A stretch of DNA of 64,000 nucleotides from VAYN01 sp964540905 (GTDB lineage: Bacteria; Actinomycetota; Thermoleophilia; Solirubrobacterales; 70-9), in contig CAZIOS010000013.1 in assembly GCA_964540905.1 (NCBI GenBank), positions 1 to 64,000 of the forward strand, in the 5' to 3' direction. A program made the translations under genes and the position numbers. Positions 9,702 to 18,062 of the stretch are shown piece after piece. Each line of letters starts with the position of its first letter. The stretch's first letter is position 1. The notes under the pieces are model-generated. The model worked only from the letters and a program-made list of their open reading frames with translations. It did not search any database and was not told where the DNA came from.

Positions 9702-10565
9702 ATGCGCGCGATGAGCGCGGAGGAGCAGATTCCGGCGGCGCCGGATCCCAAGGGCCCCCAGCGCAAACCGCCGCGGGAGGCGATCGCCGAGGCCCAGGTG
9801 CGGGCGCCGACCCGCGGCAACCGCAAGCTGGAGTCGTTCCTCGAGGCGGTCAACGACGACGAGCAGGTGCGGGGCTGGTGGTACATGGCCCAGGTCAACG
9901 CCGAGCGGCTGGGGATGTCGGACCACTCCTGGGTCCACATGCAGATCGTCCTCAACATCGCCCTGCGGCTGCTGCGGCTGCTGGTCAAGGCCGGGGTCGA
10001 GCCGGCGATGGTCAGCGATCACGCGATGTCGCCGCGCGACGCCGAGGTCGTCGTCGCCGGCGGCGCTCTGCTGCACGATGTCGGCATGTCGATCCACCGC
10101 GCCGACCACGAGGAGTACAGCCTCTTCCTCGCCGAGGGTGCGCTCGACCGCCTCCTCGCCAGCTCCTACAAGCAGCCGCTGCGGACCGTGGTCGCGGCGG
10201 AGATCCTGCACGCGATCATCGGCCACCGCCGCCGCGGCGAGCCGTACACGGTCGAGGCCGGCGTGGTCCGGGTCGCCGACGCGCTCGACATGGCCCAGGG
10301 CCGCACCCGGATCCCGATCGAGGCCGGCCACGAGGGGATCCACTCGATCTCCGCCGCGGCGATCGACGAGGTCCGGATCGAGGCCGGCGAGGAGCGGCCG
10401 GTGCGGATCGAGATCGAGCTCAACAACTCGGCCGGGATCTTCCAGGTCGACGACCTGCTGGCGACGAAGATCCGCGACACCCCGCTCGAGGGCCAGGTCG
10501 AAGTCGTCGCCAAGATCGAGGGCGAGACCGAGAAACGCCTCTTAAGCGGCTTCAGGCTTTCCTGA
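9702..10565 (+). CDS. HD-domain metal-dependent phosphohydrolase
   Basis: About 287 residues. Metal-binding residues of the HD fold are visible: HSWVH (about 75), LLHDVGMS (HD about 125) and HAIIGHRRRGEPYTVEAGVVRVADALDMA, where the last D fits the fourth ligand. The C-terminal part (HSISAAAIDEVRIEAGEERPVRIEIELNN) is a mixed-strand extension. A nucleotide phosphohydrolase activity is likely, but the substrate is unknown. ATG at 9702 or 9711 both fit; the frame extending further upstream overlaps the Rpf gene. It ends shortly before an inverted repeat facing a convergent gene. Confidence 0.7.
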   Translation: MRAMSAEEQIPAAPDPKGPQRKPPREAIAEAQVRAPTRGNRKLESFLEAVNDDEQVRGWWYMAQVNAERLGMSDHSWVHMQIVLNIALRLLRLLVKAGVEPAMVSDHAMSPRDAEVVVAGGALLHDVGMSIHRADHEEYSLFLAEGALDRLLASSYKQPLRTVVAAEILHAIIGHRRRGEPYTVEAGVVRVADALDMAQGRTRIPIEAGHEGIHSISAAAIDEVRIEAGEERPVRIEIELNNSAGIFQVDDLLATKIRDTPLEGQVEVVAKIEGETEKRLLSGFRLS

Positions 10566-10571
10566 CGAGTC

Positions 10572-10653
10572 GCAACGGCCGTCAGGCAAGGACGCAGGGA
10601 GCGTGGCGTGCTCCGCACGCGAGCGACCGAGGACGCTGCCTGGTGGCCGTTGC
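10572..10653. terminator. Inverted repeat between convergent genes
   Basis: Arms 10572-10588 and 10637-10653 match over 15 of 17 bp, and a small inner hairpin (GCGTG-CTC-CGCACGC region) lies in the 48-nt loop. It lies between the HD gene stop and the stop of the opposing membrane protein gene. Probable bidirectional terminator. Confidence 0.55.
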
Positions 10654-10658
10654 GGCCG

Positions 10659-10898
10659 TCAGCCGTAGCGTTGGAGGTCGGAGCGGCGCTGTTCCTTGCG
10701 CTTCTCCAGCTTGCCCTGGATCAGCGACATCACGATCACCAGGACGGCGAAGAAGACGATCACGCCGAAGCAGAAGAAGGTCACCGTCTTGTCGGTGGTC
10801 GGCCCAGCCAGGCCGACGCCGTCGTCGGCGAATGCCGCCGGCGCCGCGAGCAGCATCAGGGCCCAGATCGAGAGCAGGGCTGAGGCGGTGCGCTTCAC
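10659..10898 (-). CDS. Small membrane protein, function unknown
   Basis: 79 residues from a GTG at 10898. It has a signal-like N-terminus (about residues 5-24, ending AFADDG), one further membrane segment (about 40-61) and a basic tail (KLEKRKEQRRSDLQRYG) expected on the cytoplasmic face. No family is recognised. The start is chosen because it directly opens the signal-like segment; the frame remains open far upstream but that part is antisense to the response regulator gene. It diverges from that gene across a 180-bp region carrying a Pho box. Confidence 0.6.
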   Translation of the reverse strand: MKRTASALLSIWALMLLAAPAAFADDGVGLAGPTTDKTVTFFCFGVIVFFAVLVIVMSLIQGKLEKRKEQRRSDLQRYG

Positions 10899-10963
10899 GC
10901 GCGGCAATCTAGCGCACCGGCCCCCGGCCGGACCGGCTTTGCCGCAAATTGGAGGCGCGGAGC

Positions 10964-10981
10964 CTGTGAAAATCCTGTGAA
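10964..10981 (-). promoter_or_regulatory. Pho-box-like direct repeat upstream of the response regulator
   Basis: CTGTGAA occurs at 10964-10970 and 10975-10981, exactly 11 bp apart. Read on the minus strand these are TTCACAG units, matching the 11-nt repeat of actinobacterial PhoP/PhoB boxes. The site lies between two divergent genes, about 100 bp before the regulator start. A -10-like TACAAT is at 11020-11025. Confidence 0.6.
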
Positions 10982-11078
10982 CGCAGGCGATTTTGCCCTT
11001 GCCGGTCCCCGCCAGGGCATACAATCGTCGCGTCTTGCCGGCCCAGGTGCCACCCACTCCAAGCGCCGCCGTCCAACC

Positions 11079-11888
11079 GTGAACCCACAGCAGACGATCC
11101 GGCTGGCGGTCATCGACAGCGACAGCGGCTTTGTCACCGTGCTCGCCAAGCGCGCCGAGATGGCCGGCTGGCAGCTGCGCCACGGCAGCGGCGCGATCCC
11201 GCCCGAGGAGCTGGTGGCGATGAAGCTGAACGCGCTCCTGCTCGATCCGGCCCTGCTGGGCGAGGACGGCTGGGGCTACCTGGAGCGGGTCTGCGGGATG
11301 CTGCCAGACCTCGGCGTGATCGTCTGCACCAACCGCTCGACCGTCGCTCAGCGGGTCCGCGGCCTGCGGCTCGGGGCCGACGACTGGATCGCCAAGCCCT
11401 GCCATCCCGAGGAGGTGATGGCGCGGGTCGAAGCGGTCTCGCGCCGCCGTCGCCGCGGTCGCACCGACGCCGAGGCCGGCCCGCTCGTCGCCGGCGAGCT
11501 GGAGATCCGCCCGGACCAATTCCAGGCCTTCGTCGCCGGCAGCAGCCTCGACCTGACCCGGCGCGAGTTCGAGCTGCTGCACCTGCTCGCCGGCGCCAAG
11601 GGCCAGGTGCTCGAGCGCGAGGCGATCTACCAGCGGGTCTGGGGATACGCGATGGCTCACGGCGATCGCTCGGTCGACGTCTTCGTCCGCAAGCTGCGCC
11701 AGAAGCTGGAGAAGCGCTCGCCCGGTTGGGATTACATCCACACCCACTTCGGCGTCGGCTACCGCTTCGACCCCGAGCAGCTCGGCGCCGCCGAGGCGCC
11801 GCTGGCGCCGCCGCCGCTGGACCCGCGGCCGGCGCTCGAGCCCGAACCGGTTTCACAGGTCGTTCACAACAGCTTCACGGCCGGATAA
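11079..11888 (+). CDS. OmpR/PhoB-family response regulator
   Basis: About 269 residues. An N-terminal receiver domain has the acidic pair in LAVIDSDSG, the likely phospho-acceptor Asp in NALLLDPALL, and the conserved Lys in WIAKPCHPEEV. A C-terminal winged-helix domain (LDLTRREFELLHLLAG, then DRSVDVFVRKLRQKLE, ending HTHFGVGYRF) is the OmpR/PhoB DNA-binding type. A Pro-rich tail follows. It probably controls the phosphate genes downstream: Pho-type repeats occur in its own promoter and inside its 3' end. No partner histidine kinase is in the window. The GTG at 11079 is chosen because the upstream frame is not receiver-like. Confidence 0.85.
   Translation: MNPQQTIRLAVIDSDSGFVTVLAKRAEMAGWQLRHGSGAIPPEELVAMKLNALLLDPALLGEDGWGYLERVCGMLPDLGVIVCTNRSTVAQRVRGLRLGADDWIAKPCHPEEVMARVEAVSRRRRRGRTDAEAGPLVAGELEIRPDQFQAFVAGSSLDLTRREFELLHLLAGAKGQVLEREAIYQRVWGYAMAHGDRSVDVFVRKLRQKLEKRSPGWDYIHTHFGVGYRFDPEQLGAAEAPLAPPPLDPRPALEPEPVSQVVHNSFTAG
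11852..11878 (+). promoter_or_regulatory. Triple Pho-box repeat
   Basis: TTCAC occurs at 11852-11856, 11863-11867 and 11874-11878, an exact 11-bp period (TTCACAGGTCG, TTCACAACAGC, TTCACGG). It lies within the last codons of the response regulator gene and about 47 bp upstream of the orphan winged-helix gene, which it probably controls. This is the clearest of the four sites. Confidence 0.72.
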
Positions 11889-11924
11889 CCGACGCCTGTC
11901 ACATGATCGCCATGCTCGGCGACC

Positions 11925-12254
11925 ATGGCGATCGGAACCGGGGACTCGTCGCAGCGGCTGAACGGGCGCCTGGAGATCCGGCCCGAGGAGCACGCCGCCC
12001 TGGTCGACGGCCGCCCGCTGAGCCTGACCATGCGCGAGCTGCAGCTGCTCGTCACCCTCGCCTCGCACCCGCAGCGGATCATGACCCGCGAGGAGCTGTT
12101 CAGCGAGGTCTGGGGCAGCCGCCCCCGCCGCGACGACCGCTCGGTTGACGTCTACGTCAGCCGCCTGCGCGCCAAGCTCGGCGAGGCGCTGCCGGATGCC
12201 CAGCTGATCCACACCCACAACGGCATCGGTTATCGCTTCTCGCCCGATGGCTGA
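11925..12254 (+). CDS. Stand-alone OmpR/PhoB-type winged-helix DNA-binding protein
   Basis: 109 residues consisting almost only of a transcriptional-regulator C-terminal domain: LTMRELQLLVTLASHP, REELFSEVWG, DRSVDVYVSRLRAKLG and HTHNGIGYRF. There is no receiver domain, so it cannot be controlled by phosphorylation in the usual way. Its recognition helix (RSVDVYVSRLRAKL) closely resembles that of the full-length regulator just upstream (RSVDVFVRKLRQKL). It could compete for or co-occupy the same sites. It sits between a triple Pho box and pstS. Confidence 0.82.
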   Translation: MAIGTGDSSQRLNGRLEIRPEEHAALVDGRPLSLTMRELQLLVTLASHPQRIMTREELFSEVWGSRPRRDDRSVDVYVSRLRAKLGEALPDAQLIHTHNGIGYRFSPDG

Positions 12255-12282
12255 CTCCAGCGCAGGCGCAGGCGCAGGTCTT

Positions 12283-12300
12283 TTTACATCTTTTTTACAT
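12283..12300 (+). promoter_or_regulatory. Pho-box-like repeat in the pstS promoter
   Basis: TTTACAT occurs at 12283-12289 and 12294-12300, 11 bp apart, embedded in T-rich sequence unusual for this genome. A -10-like CAGATAAC lies about 12 bp downstream, so the repeat replaces the -35 position as in PhoB-activated promoters. pstS starts at 12386. Confidence 0.6.
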
Positions 12301-12385
12301 GCTCGACACGGTCAGATAACAAGCTGCCGGCGGGCCGCTGTGAGGGTGGCCACGGTAGACCCGTCACCAACTTAAGGAGATTTGC

Positions 12386-13450
12386 GTGTCTAAGAGACTT
12401 CTCGGCGTCCTATTGGCGGCGCTGGCCCTCACCCTCGGAGTGGCCGCCTGCGGCAGCTCCTCCAGCGACAGCTCCAGCTCGGGCTCGGGCGGCGGCGCCA
12501 GCTCACCGCTGGTCGGCGCCGGCAGCACGCTGGTCGCGCCGCTGATGTCCAAATGGCAGTCCGACTTCGCCTCCAAGTCGGAAATCACGGTCACCTACGG
12601 GGCGATCGGCAGCGGTGGCGGGATCGACCAGATCACCTCGCGCACGGTCGACTTCGGCGCCTCCGACGCGCCGCTGACCGAAGAACAGTTCGAAGAAGCG
12701 AACGCGCAGGGCGAAGTCGAGCAGATCCCCTGGGCGCTGAGCGGCACGGTGCCGGCCTACAACGTCAGCGGCGCGCCGAAGAACCTGAAACTGAGCGGTG
12801 AAGTCCTGGCCGGCATCTTCCTCGGCGAAATCACCAGCTGGGACGACCCGGCGATCGCCAAGCTCAACCCCGGCGCCAGCCTGCCGAGCACCAAGATCAC
12901 GCCGGTCTACCGCAGCGACGGCAGCGGCGACACCTACGCCTTCACCAACTACCTCTCGAGCGTCAGCCCGGCGTTCAAATCGAAGGTTGGCGTCTCGACC
13001 CAGGTCAAGTTCCCGACCGGCGTCGGCGCCGAAAAGAACGACGGCGTCGCCGCGGCGATCGGCCAGACCGACGGCGCGATCGGCTACGTCGGCCTCGCCT
13101 ACGCGGTCTCCAGCGAACTGAACATGCCGCTGGTCGAAAACTCGGCCGGGGAATTCCCCGAACCGGGCGTCGAAAGCGTCGAAGCGGCCGCCGCGGCGGT
13201 CAGCAAGATCGGCCCCAACAACGAAATCTCCCTGGCCGAACTGCCGGCCTCGGCCAAGGGCGCCTACCCGATCTCGACCTACACCTACGTGATCGTGCCG
13301 CTCGAAACCGAAAAGGCCGAAGAGATGAAGAAGTTCATCACCTACGCGATCACCGAAGGTCAGTCCTACGGCCCCGAACTCGACTTCGCGCCGCTGCCGA
13401 AGCAGGTCGTCGCCGCCGGCAAGAAGGCGATCACCAAGATCGGCAGCTAG
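12386..13450 (+). CDS. pstS: Phosphate ABC transporter, substrate-binding lipoprotein
   Basis: 354 residues. A lipoprotein signal (residues 1-22) ends in the lipobox LGVAAC, with a Ser/Gly-rich linker after the lipidated Cys. The binding domain shows GAGSTLVAPLMSKW, SGGGIDQITSRTVDFGASDAPL and YRSDGSGDTYAFTNYL, the phosphate-contact loops of PstS. It captures phosphate outside the membrane for PstCAB. GTG start with a strong AAGGAGA 5 bases upstream. Glu is encoded almost always by GAA, unlike pstC and pstA where GAG dominates. First gene of the operon pstS-pstC-pstA-pstB-phoU, behind a Pho-type promoter. Confidence 0.95.
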   Translation: MSKRLLGVLLAALALTLGVAACGSSSSDSSSSGSGGGASSPLVGAGSTLVAPLMSKWQSDFASKSEITVTYGAIGSGGGIDQITSRTVDFGASDAPLTEEQFEEANAQGEVEQIPWALSGTVPAYNVSGAPKNLKLSGEVLAGIFLGEITSWDDPAIAKLNPGASLPSTKITPVYRSDGSGDTYAFTNYLSSVSPAFKSKVGVSTQVKFPTGVGAEKNDGVAAAIGQTDGAIGYVGLAYAVSSELNMPLVENSAGEFPEPGVESVEAAAAAVSKIGPNNEISLAELPASAKGAYPISTYTYVIVPLETEKAEEMKKFITYAITEGQSYGPELDFAPLPKQVVAAGKKAITKIGS

Positions 13451-14443
13451 GTGGAGGCCGGAGCCCTCAGCAACCCAGTCCTGCGGGCCCGGCGCAACCT
13501 CACCGACCGCATCGGCGACCCGCTGCTGCGAGGCCTCTCGGGCCTCGCGGCAGCGCTCGCCGTCGCGGTGATCGTCGGCATCGTCTACGAGGTCATCCAC
13601 CTCGCCTGGCCGGCGATCCAGCGGTTCGGCATCGGCTTCCTCACCACCAACGACTGGAACCCCAATCCCCTCGTCCAGCGCTTCGGCGCGGCGCCGTTCC
13701 TCTACGGCACCGTCGTCACCTCGCTGATCGCGATCCTCTTCGCGGCGCCGCTCTCGATCGCGATCTCGATCTACCTGACCGAGCTGGCGCCGGAGCGGGT
13801 GCGGCGACCGGTGGCGACCCTGGTCGACATGCTGGCGGCGATTCCGACCGTGATCCTCGGCCTCTGGGGCATCCTCGTCCTCGGCCCGTTCATGCGCGAC
13901 ACGATCGAGCCGGCGCTGAACAGCGTGCTCGGCTTCGTCCCGATCTTCGGCGGCGATCCCTCCGCCTTCGGCTACCTGACCGCGGCGGTGATCCTGACGA
14001 TCATGGCGACGCCGATCATCACCAGCGTCACCCGCGAGGTCTTCGAGACCGTGCCCGGCGACCTCAAGGAGGCCTCCTACGCGCTCGGCGCGACCCGCTG
14101 GGAGATGGTGCGGCAGGTGGTCCTGCCCTACTCGCGGCCCGGCATCGTCGGCGCCACCATCCTTGGCCTCGGCCGGGCGATCGGCGAGGCGATCGCGGTC
14201 GCCCAGGTGATCGGCGGCGCCTACCTGATCAACGCCTCGCTCTTCCACACCGGCGGCACCCTCGCCGCCCAGATCGCCTCCCAGTTCCAGAACAGCGCCG
14301 GCCTGCAGAAAGCCTCGCTCGCCTACCTCGGCCTGATCCTGCTGGTCTTCGCGGTGATCGTCAACGTGATCGCCCGGGTGATCGTCCAGCGCGGCGGGAT
14401 CAAGGACATCGACGTCACCGAGACCGAGGCGGCGGCGCTGTGA
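13451..14443 (+). CDS. pstC: Phosphate ABC transporter permease PstC
   Basis: 330 residues, six or more membrane segments, with the permease coupling loop EVFETVPGDLKEASYALGATRWEMVRQVVLP (about residues 197-227) that contacts PstB. It forms the inner-membrane phosphate channel with PstA. The GTG start directly follows the pstS stop with no gap, and the end overlaps pstA by 4 bp, so the genes are translationally coupled. Confidence 0.95.
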   Translation: MEAGALSNPVLRARRNLTDRIGDPLLRGLSGLAAALAVAVIVGIVYEVIHLAWPAIQRFGIGFLTTNDWNPNPLVQRFGAAPFLYGTVVTSLIAILFAAPLSIAISIYLTELAPERVRRPVATLVDMLAAIPTVILGLWGILVLGPFMRDTIEPALNSVLGFVPIFGGDPSAFGYLTAAVILTIMATPIITSVTREVFETVPGDLKEASYALGATRWEMVRQVVLPYSRPGIVGATILGLGRAIGEAIAVAQVIGGAYLINASLFHTGGTLAAQIASQFQNSAGLQKASLAYLGLILLVFAVIVNVIARVIVQRGGIKDIDVTETEAAAL

Positions 14444-15321
14444 GCGCCAACCAGCACTCTCTGCTGCTCGACCGCGGCAACCTGAGGCGGCGCAAGCGCT
14501 TCAACAGGGCGGTCGAGGCCACCTCGACCGTCGCCACCGTGCTCGCCGTCGCCGTGCTCGCGATCGTCGTCGGCTCGGTCCTGCTGAAGGGGGTCGGGGC
14601 GCTCAGCTGGCACTTCCTGACGACGCCGACGGCGCTGTTCGGCGAAAGCGGCGGCGGCATCTCCAACGCGATCGTCGGCAGCGCGATCATCGTCGGCATC
14701 GCCGCCGCGATGGCGATCCCGATCGGGGTGCTGGTCGCGATCTACACGACCGAGTTCGCGTCGCCGCGGATCGCCCACCCGGTCCGCTTCGCCCTCGACA
14801 TCCTCAACGGCGTGCCGACGATCATCACCGGCATCTTCGTCTTCGGCCTGCTGGTCGAGGGCAACAAGCAGAGCGCCTTCGCGGCCTCGGTGGCGCTGGC
14901 GATCGTGATGCTGCCGATCGTCGCCCGCACCGCCCAGGAGGTGCTGACGCTGGTCCCGGGGAGCCTCAAGGAAGCCGCGAAAGCGCTCGGGATCGCCCGT
15001 TGGCGGACCACGGTGCGAATCACGATCCCGACCGCCGCCGGCGGCCTGATCACCGGCGCCCTGCTGGCGGTGGCGCGGGTGGCGGGAGAGACGGCGCCGC
15101 TGATCCTGCTGTCCTCGATCTTCGGTCAGGGCGTCCTCACCAAGCCCGGCGAAGCCCTGGCCTCGATCCCGATCTTCATCTTCCAGGCGTCCGAGTCGCC
15201 CAAGCCCGAAGCCCACACCGAAGCCTGGGCCGCCGCCCTCGTCCTGATCGCCTTCGTGCTCGTGCTCAACATCGTCGCCCGTGCCTTCTACGCCCGATCC
15301 CGCAAGCGCATGGGGGCCTGA
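14440..15321 (+). CDS. pstA: Phosphate ABC transporter permease PstA
   Basis: 293 residues with six membrane segments and the coupling motif EVLTLVPGSLKEAAKALG (about residues 167-184) typical of PstA. It pairs with PstC to form the translocation pore. The GTG start overlaps the pstC stop (GTGA). Confidence 0.95.
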   Translation: MSANQHSLLLDRGNLRRRKRFNRAVEATSTVATVLAVAVLAIVVGSVLLKGVGALSWHFLTTPTALFGESGGGISNAIVGSAIIVGIAAAMAIPIGVLVAIYTTEFASPRIAHPVRFALDILNGVPTIITGIFVFGLLVEGNKQSAFAASVALAIVMLPIVARTAQEVLTLVPGSLKEAAKALGIARWRTTVRITIPTAAGGLITGALLAVARVAGETAPLILLSSIFGQGVLTKPGEALASIPIFIFQASESPKPEAHTEAWAAALVLIAFVLVLNIVARAFYARSRKRMGA

Positions 15322-15361
15322 TCCCAGCAGCCTGTCCCGCCACCCGAGGAGTAGTCCTACG

Positions 15362-16264
15362 ATGGACGCCAGAGATTCGCGTCGCAACCAAGCCATGACC
15401 GAGCCCAACCCAGATCCCCAGACGAATCCCCAGATAGGGTCCGAAACCGCCGGCCCGACGATCTCCGTCGCCGCCGCCGAGAGCGGCAGGGGCCGGCGGC
15501 CGCGGGCCGCGACCGGCACCGTCGAGCTGCAGGGGCTCAGCGCCTACTACGGCTCCAACCACGCCGTCCGCGGCGTCGACCTCAGCTTCGACGCCGAGGA
15601 GGTGACGGCGATCATCGGCCCCTCCGGCTGCGGCAAGTCGACGATGGTCCGCTGCATCAACCGCATGCACGAAGAGGTCGAGGGTGCCCGGGCCGAGGGC
15701 AAGGTCCTGCTCGACGGCCTCGACCTCTACGACCCGCGGATCGACATCGTCGCCGTCCGCCGCGCCGTCGGCATGGTCTTCCAGAAACCGAACCCGTTCC
15801 CGACGATGTCGGTCTTCGACAACGTCGTCTCGGGGCTGCGGCTGACCGGCGCCGCGCGCGGCGAGATGGACGATCGGGGGCGCGAAGCCCTGGTCGGGGC
15901 CGGTCTCTGGGACGAGGTCAAGGACCGGCTCAAGAGCCCCGGCGTCGGTCTCTCCGGCGGCCAGCAGCAGCGGCTCTGCATCGCCCGCGCGCTCGCGGTC
16001 GAGCCCGAGGTGCTGCTGATGGACGAGCCCTGCTCGGCCCTGGACCCGGTGGCGACGCTGAAGATCGAGGAGCTGATCGGCGAGCTGAAGGAGCGGGTCA
16101 CGATCGTCATCGTCACCCACAACATGCAGCAGGCGGCGCGCGTCGCCGACACCACCGTCTTCATGTTGGGCGGCGCTTTGGTCGAGGTCGGGCCGACCGA
16201 CAAGCTCTTCACCACTCCCGACGACGAGCGCACCGAGCAGTACGTGACCGGGAAATTCGGCTGA
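15362..16264 (+). CDS. pstB: Phosphate ABC transporter ATP-binding protein
   Basis: About 300 residues. Walker A GPSGCGKSTMVRC, signature LSGGQQQRLCIARAL, Walker B VLLMDEPCSALDP and the switch His in VIVTHNMQQA identify PstB. The YYGSNHAVRGVDL start of the ABC domain is preceded by an N-terminal extension of about 55 residues that is Pro/Asn-rich and not conserved in the family, so a later start (ATG at 15395 or beyond) is possible. ATG at 15362 has GAGGAG 10 bases upstream. It energises uptake through PstCA. Confidence 0.93.
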   Translation: MDARDSRRNQAMTEPNPDPQTNPQIGSETAGPTISVAAAESGRGRRPRAATGTVELQGLSAYYGSNHAVRGVDLSFDAEEVTAIIGPSGCGKSTMVRCINRMHEEVEGARAEGKVLLDGLDLYDPRIDIVAVRRAVGMVFQKPNPFPTMSVFDNVVSGLRLTGAARGEMDDRGREALVGAGLWDEVKDRLKSPGVGLSGGQQQRLCIARALAVEPEVLLMDEPCSALDPVATLKIEELIGELKERVTIVIVTHNMQQAARVADTTVFMLGGALVEVGPTDKLFTTPDDERTEQYVTGKFG

Positions 16265-16950
16265 TGGCGACGACGATGCGGACCCAGTACCGGGAGGAGC
16301 TGGAGCGGCTAGAGGCCAGCGCCCTCGACGGCCTCAACCTGGTCAACACGGCGCTGGAACGGACGCTGGAGGCGATCGAGCACACCGACGTCGAGCTGGC
16401 CCAGATCGTCGTCGCCGACGACGACCGCATCGACGGCCGCTACCTGGAGGTCCACCAGAGCCTGATCACGCTGCTGGCCACGCAGTCGCCGGTGGCCACC
16501 GACCTGCGGCTGATCTCGGCTCTGCTGCACGTGCTGAAGAACGTCGAGCGGATGGGCGACCAGTGCGTGAACATCTGCAAGCTGCTGCCGCTGACCGGCA
16601 ACGAGCCGCCGGCCGACGATCGCATGGTCGAGCTGATCCTGGCGATGGGGAAGCAGACGCGGACCCTGATCGCCCAGGCCAAGCGCGCCTTCGCCGAACG
16701 CGACGTCGAGCAGGCGCGCGACCTGGTCAAGCAGGACGACCTCGTCGACGACCTCAACCGCCAGTGCTTCCGCCTCGCTCTGGAGATCGGCGAAGACATC
16801 GACAGGCGCGAGTGGTCGATGACGATGCTGCTGGCGGCGCGGGCGATCGAGCGGATCGCCGACAACGCGGTCGACATCGGCGAGCAGGTCGCCTTCGTGG
16901 TCACGGGCTTGTTCCGGGAGTTCGAGGACGCTTCGCACCCGACGCCTTAG
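16264..16950 (+). CDS. phoU: Phosphate signalling complex protein PhoU
   Basis: 228 residues made of two repeats of a three-helix bundle, each with the PhoU signature (VVADDDRIDGRYLEVHQ with DLRLISALLHVLKNVERMGD; LVKQDDLVDDLNRQCF with LLAARAIERIADNAVDIGE). The acidic residues in these helices bind metal. PhoU links the Pst transporter state to the Pho regulator. ATG overlaps the pstB stop by one base. Confidence 0.94.
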   Translation: MATTMRTQYREELERLEASALDGLNLVNTALERTLEAIEHTDVELAQIVVADDDRIDGRYLEVHQSLITLLATQSPVATDLRLISALLHVLKNVERMGDQCVNICKLLPLTGNEPPADDRMVELILAMGKQTRTLIAQAKRAFAERDVEQARDLVKQDDLVDDLNRQCFRLALEIGEDIDRREWSMTMLLAARAIERIADNAVDIGEQVAFVVTGLFREFEDASHPTP

Positions 16951-16962
16951 GTTTGCGGACGC

Positions 16963-17016
16963 CCCGGGGAGGGACACCCGCGGGCGAGGTGTTCGTTCTC
17001 GGCATCCCTCCCCGGG
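16963..17016. terminator. 12-bp inverted repeat after phoU
   Basis: Perfect arms 16963-16974 and 17005-17016 (CCCGGGGAGGGA and its complement) with a 30-nt loop, in the 126-bp gap between phoU and ppx. Likely ends the pst-phoU transcript; no T-run follows. Confidence 0.5.
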
Positions 17017-17076
17017 TCGCCCACGGAGCCGCAGTGTCAGATCCGATCGGTCTGGGAACATGAGAAAGACGCCCTG

Positions 17077-17985
17077 ATGCTCTGCGCCGCAATAGATATC
17101 GGCTCCAACACGACTCGCGTCCTTGTGGCGGAGCCGGTGGACGGGCAGTTGAAGAAGGTGATGGAGCAGCGGGCCTACACGCGGATCAACAAAGCGCTCG
17201 GCGAGGACGGCGAGATCCTGCCGGAGAAGGTCGAGGAGGTCTGCGAGGTGGTCGCCACCCAGGTCCGGCTGGCGCAGGAGCTGGGGGCGGAATCGATCCG
17301 CTCGGTCGCCACCGCGGCGGTGCGCGAGGCCAGCAACGGCGAGCAGGTGGCGCGGAGGATCGCCGCCGCCTCCGGCGTCCCGGTCGACATCCTCAGCGAC
17401 GAGGAGGAGGGCCGGCTCTCCTTCATCGGCGCCACCAAGACGCTCGGCCACCCGGTCGAGGGCAAGGTCGGCGTCGTCGACGTCGGCGGCGGCTCGACCG
17501 AGGTGATCCTCGGCACCGTCCCCGGCGGGGTCGAGAAGGTGCGCTCCTGGCGGGTCGGCTCCGGCGTCCTCGCCGACGAGCTGATCGCCTCCGACCCGCC
17601 CTCGGCGGCGGAGATCCGCAAGGTCCGCGACCGCATCGACGACATCTTCGCGGGGGTCGAGATTGAGCATCCCGGGCAGGCGGTCGCCGTCGGCGGCAGC
17701 GCCACCTCGCTGCGGCGGCTGGTCGGCGCGGTGCTCGAGTACGAGACGCTCGAGCGGGGGATCCGGGTGCTCTGCGGCGACCCCGCCGCCGAGGTCGCCC
17801 GCCGCTTCGAGCTCGATCCGGTACGGGTCCGCATCCTCACCACCGGCGTGCTGCTGCTGGAGAAGGTCTCCGAGCTGCTCGGCCAGCCGCTGCAGATCGG
17901 CAAGGGCGGCCTGCGCGAGGGCGTCATCCTCGATCAGCTCAACGGCAACGCCAACGGCTCCTCGCCGGCCCGCCTCGCCGCCTGA
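17077..17985 (+). CDS. ppx: Exopolyphosphatase / guanosine pentaphosphatase family (Ppx/GppA)
   Basis: 302 residues, the short actinobacterial form. The ASKHA-fold phosphate motifs are present: AAIDIGSNTTRVLVAE at the start, SVATAAVREASNG, and VVDVGGGSTEVILG (about residue 137). The C-terminal half ends QIGKGGLREGVILDQL, also typical. It removes terminal phosphate from polyphosphate or pppGpp; which substrate is preferred cannot be told here. Its position between phoU and the CHAD/ppk genes favours polyphosphate. Confidence 0.9.
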   Translation: MLCAAIDIGSNTTRVLVAEPVDGQLKKVMEQRAYTRINKALGEDGEILPEKVEEVCEVVATQVRLAQELGAESIRSVATAAVREASNGEQVARRIAAASGVPVDILSDEEEGRLSFIGATKTLGHPVEGKVGVVDVGGGSTEVILGTVPGGVEKVRSWRVGSGVLADELIASDPPSAAEIRKVRDRIDDIFAGVEIEHPGQAVAVGGSATSLRRLVGAVLEYETLERGIRVLCGDPAAEVARRFELDPVRVRILTTGVLLLEKVSELLGQPLQIGKGGLREGVILDQLNGNANGSSPARLAA

Positions 17986-17996
17986 CCGGCGCCCCC

Positions 17997-18034
17997 TGAG
18001 CACTTGCTGTTGCCATAGCCCCAGAAAGTGCTCA
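17997..18034. terminator. Small hairpin after ppx
   Basis: TGAGCACTT (17997-18005) pairs with AAGTGCTCA (18026-18034), 9 bp with a 20-nt loop, between ppx and the first CHAD gene. The loop holds TTGCTGTTGCC, also found in the arm of the 5252-5297 hairpin. Confidence 0.4.
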
Positions 18035-18062
18035 TGCCCTCGTCGGCGGCTAGCCTTGCCGG

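Noticed and set aside
12259..12278. Tandem GCAGGC units before pstS
   Set aside because: Only about three imperfect 6-bp units; not enough to call a functional repeat.
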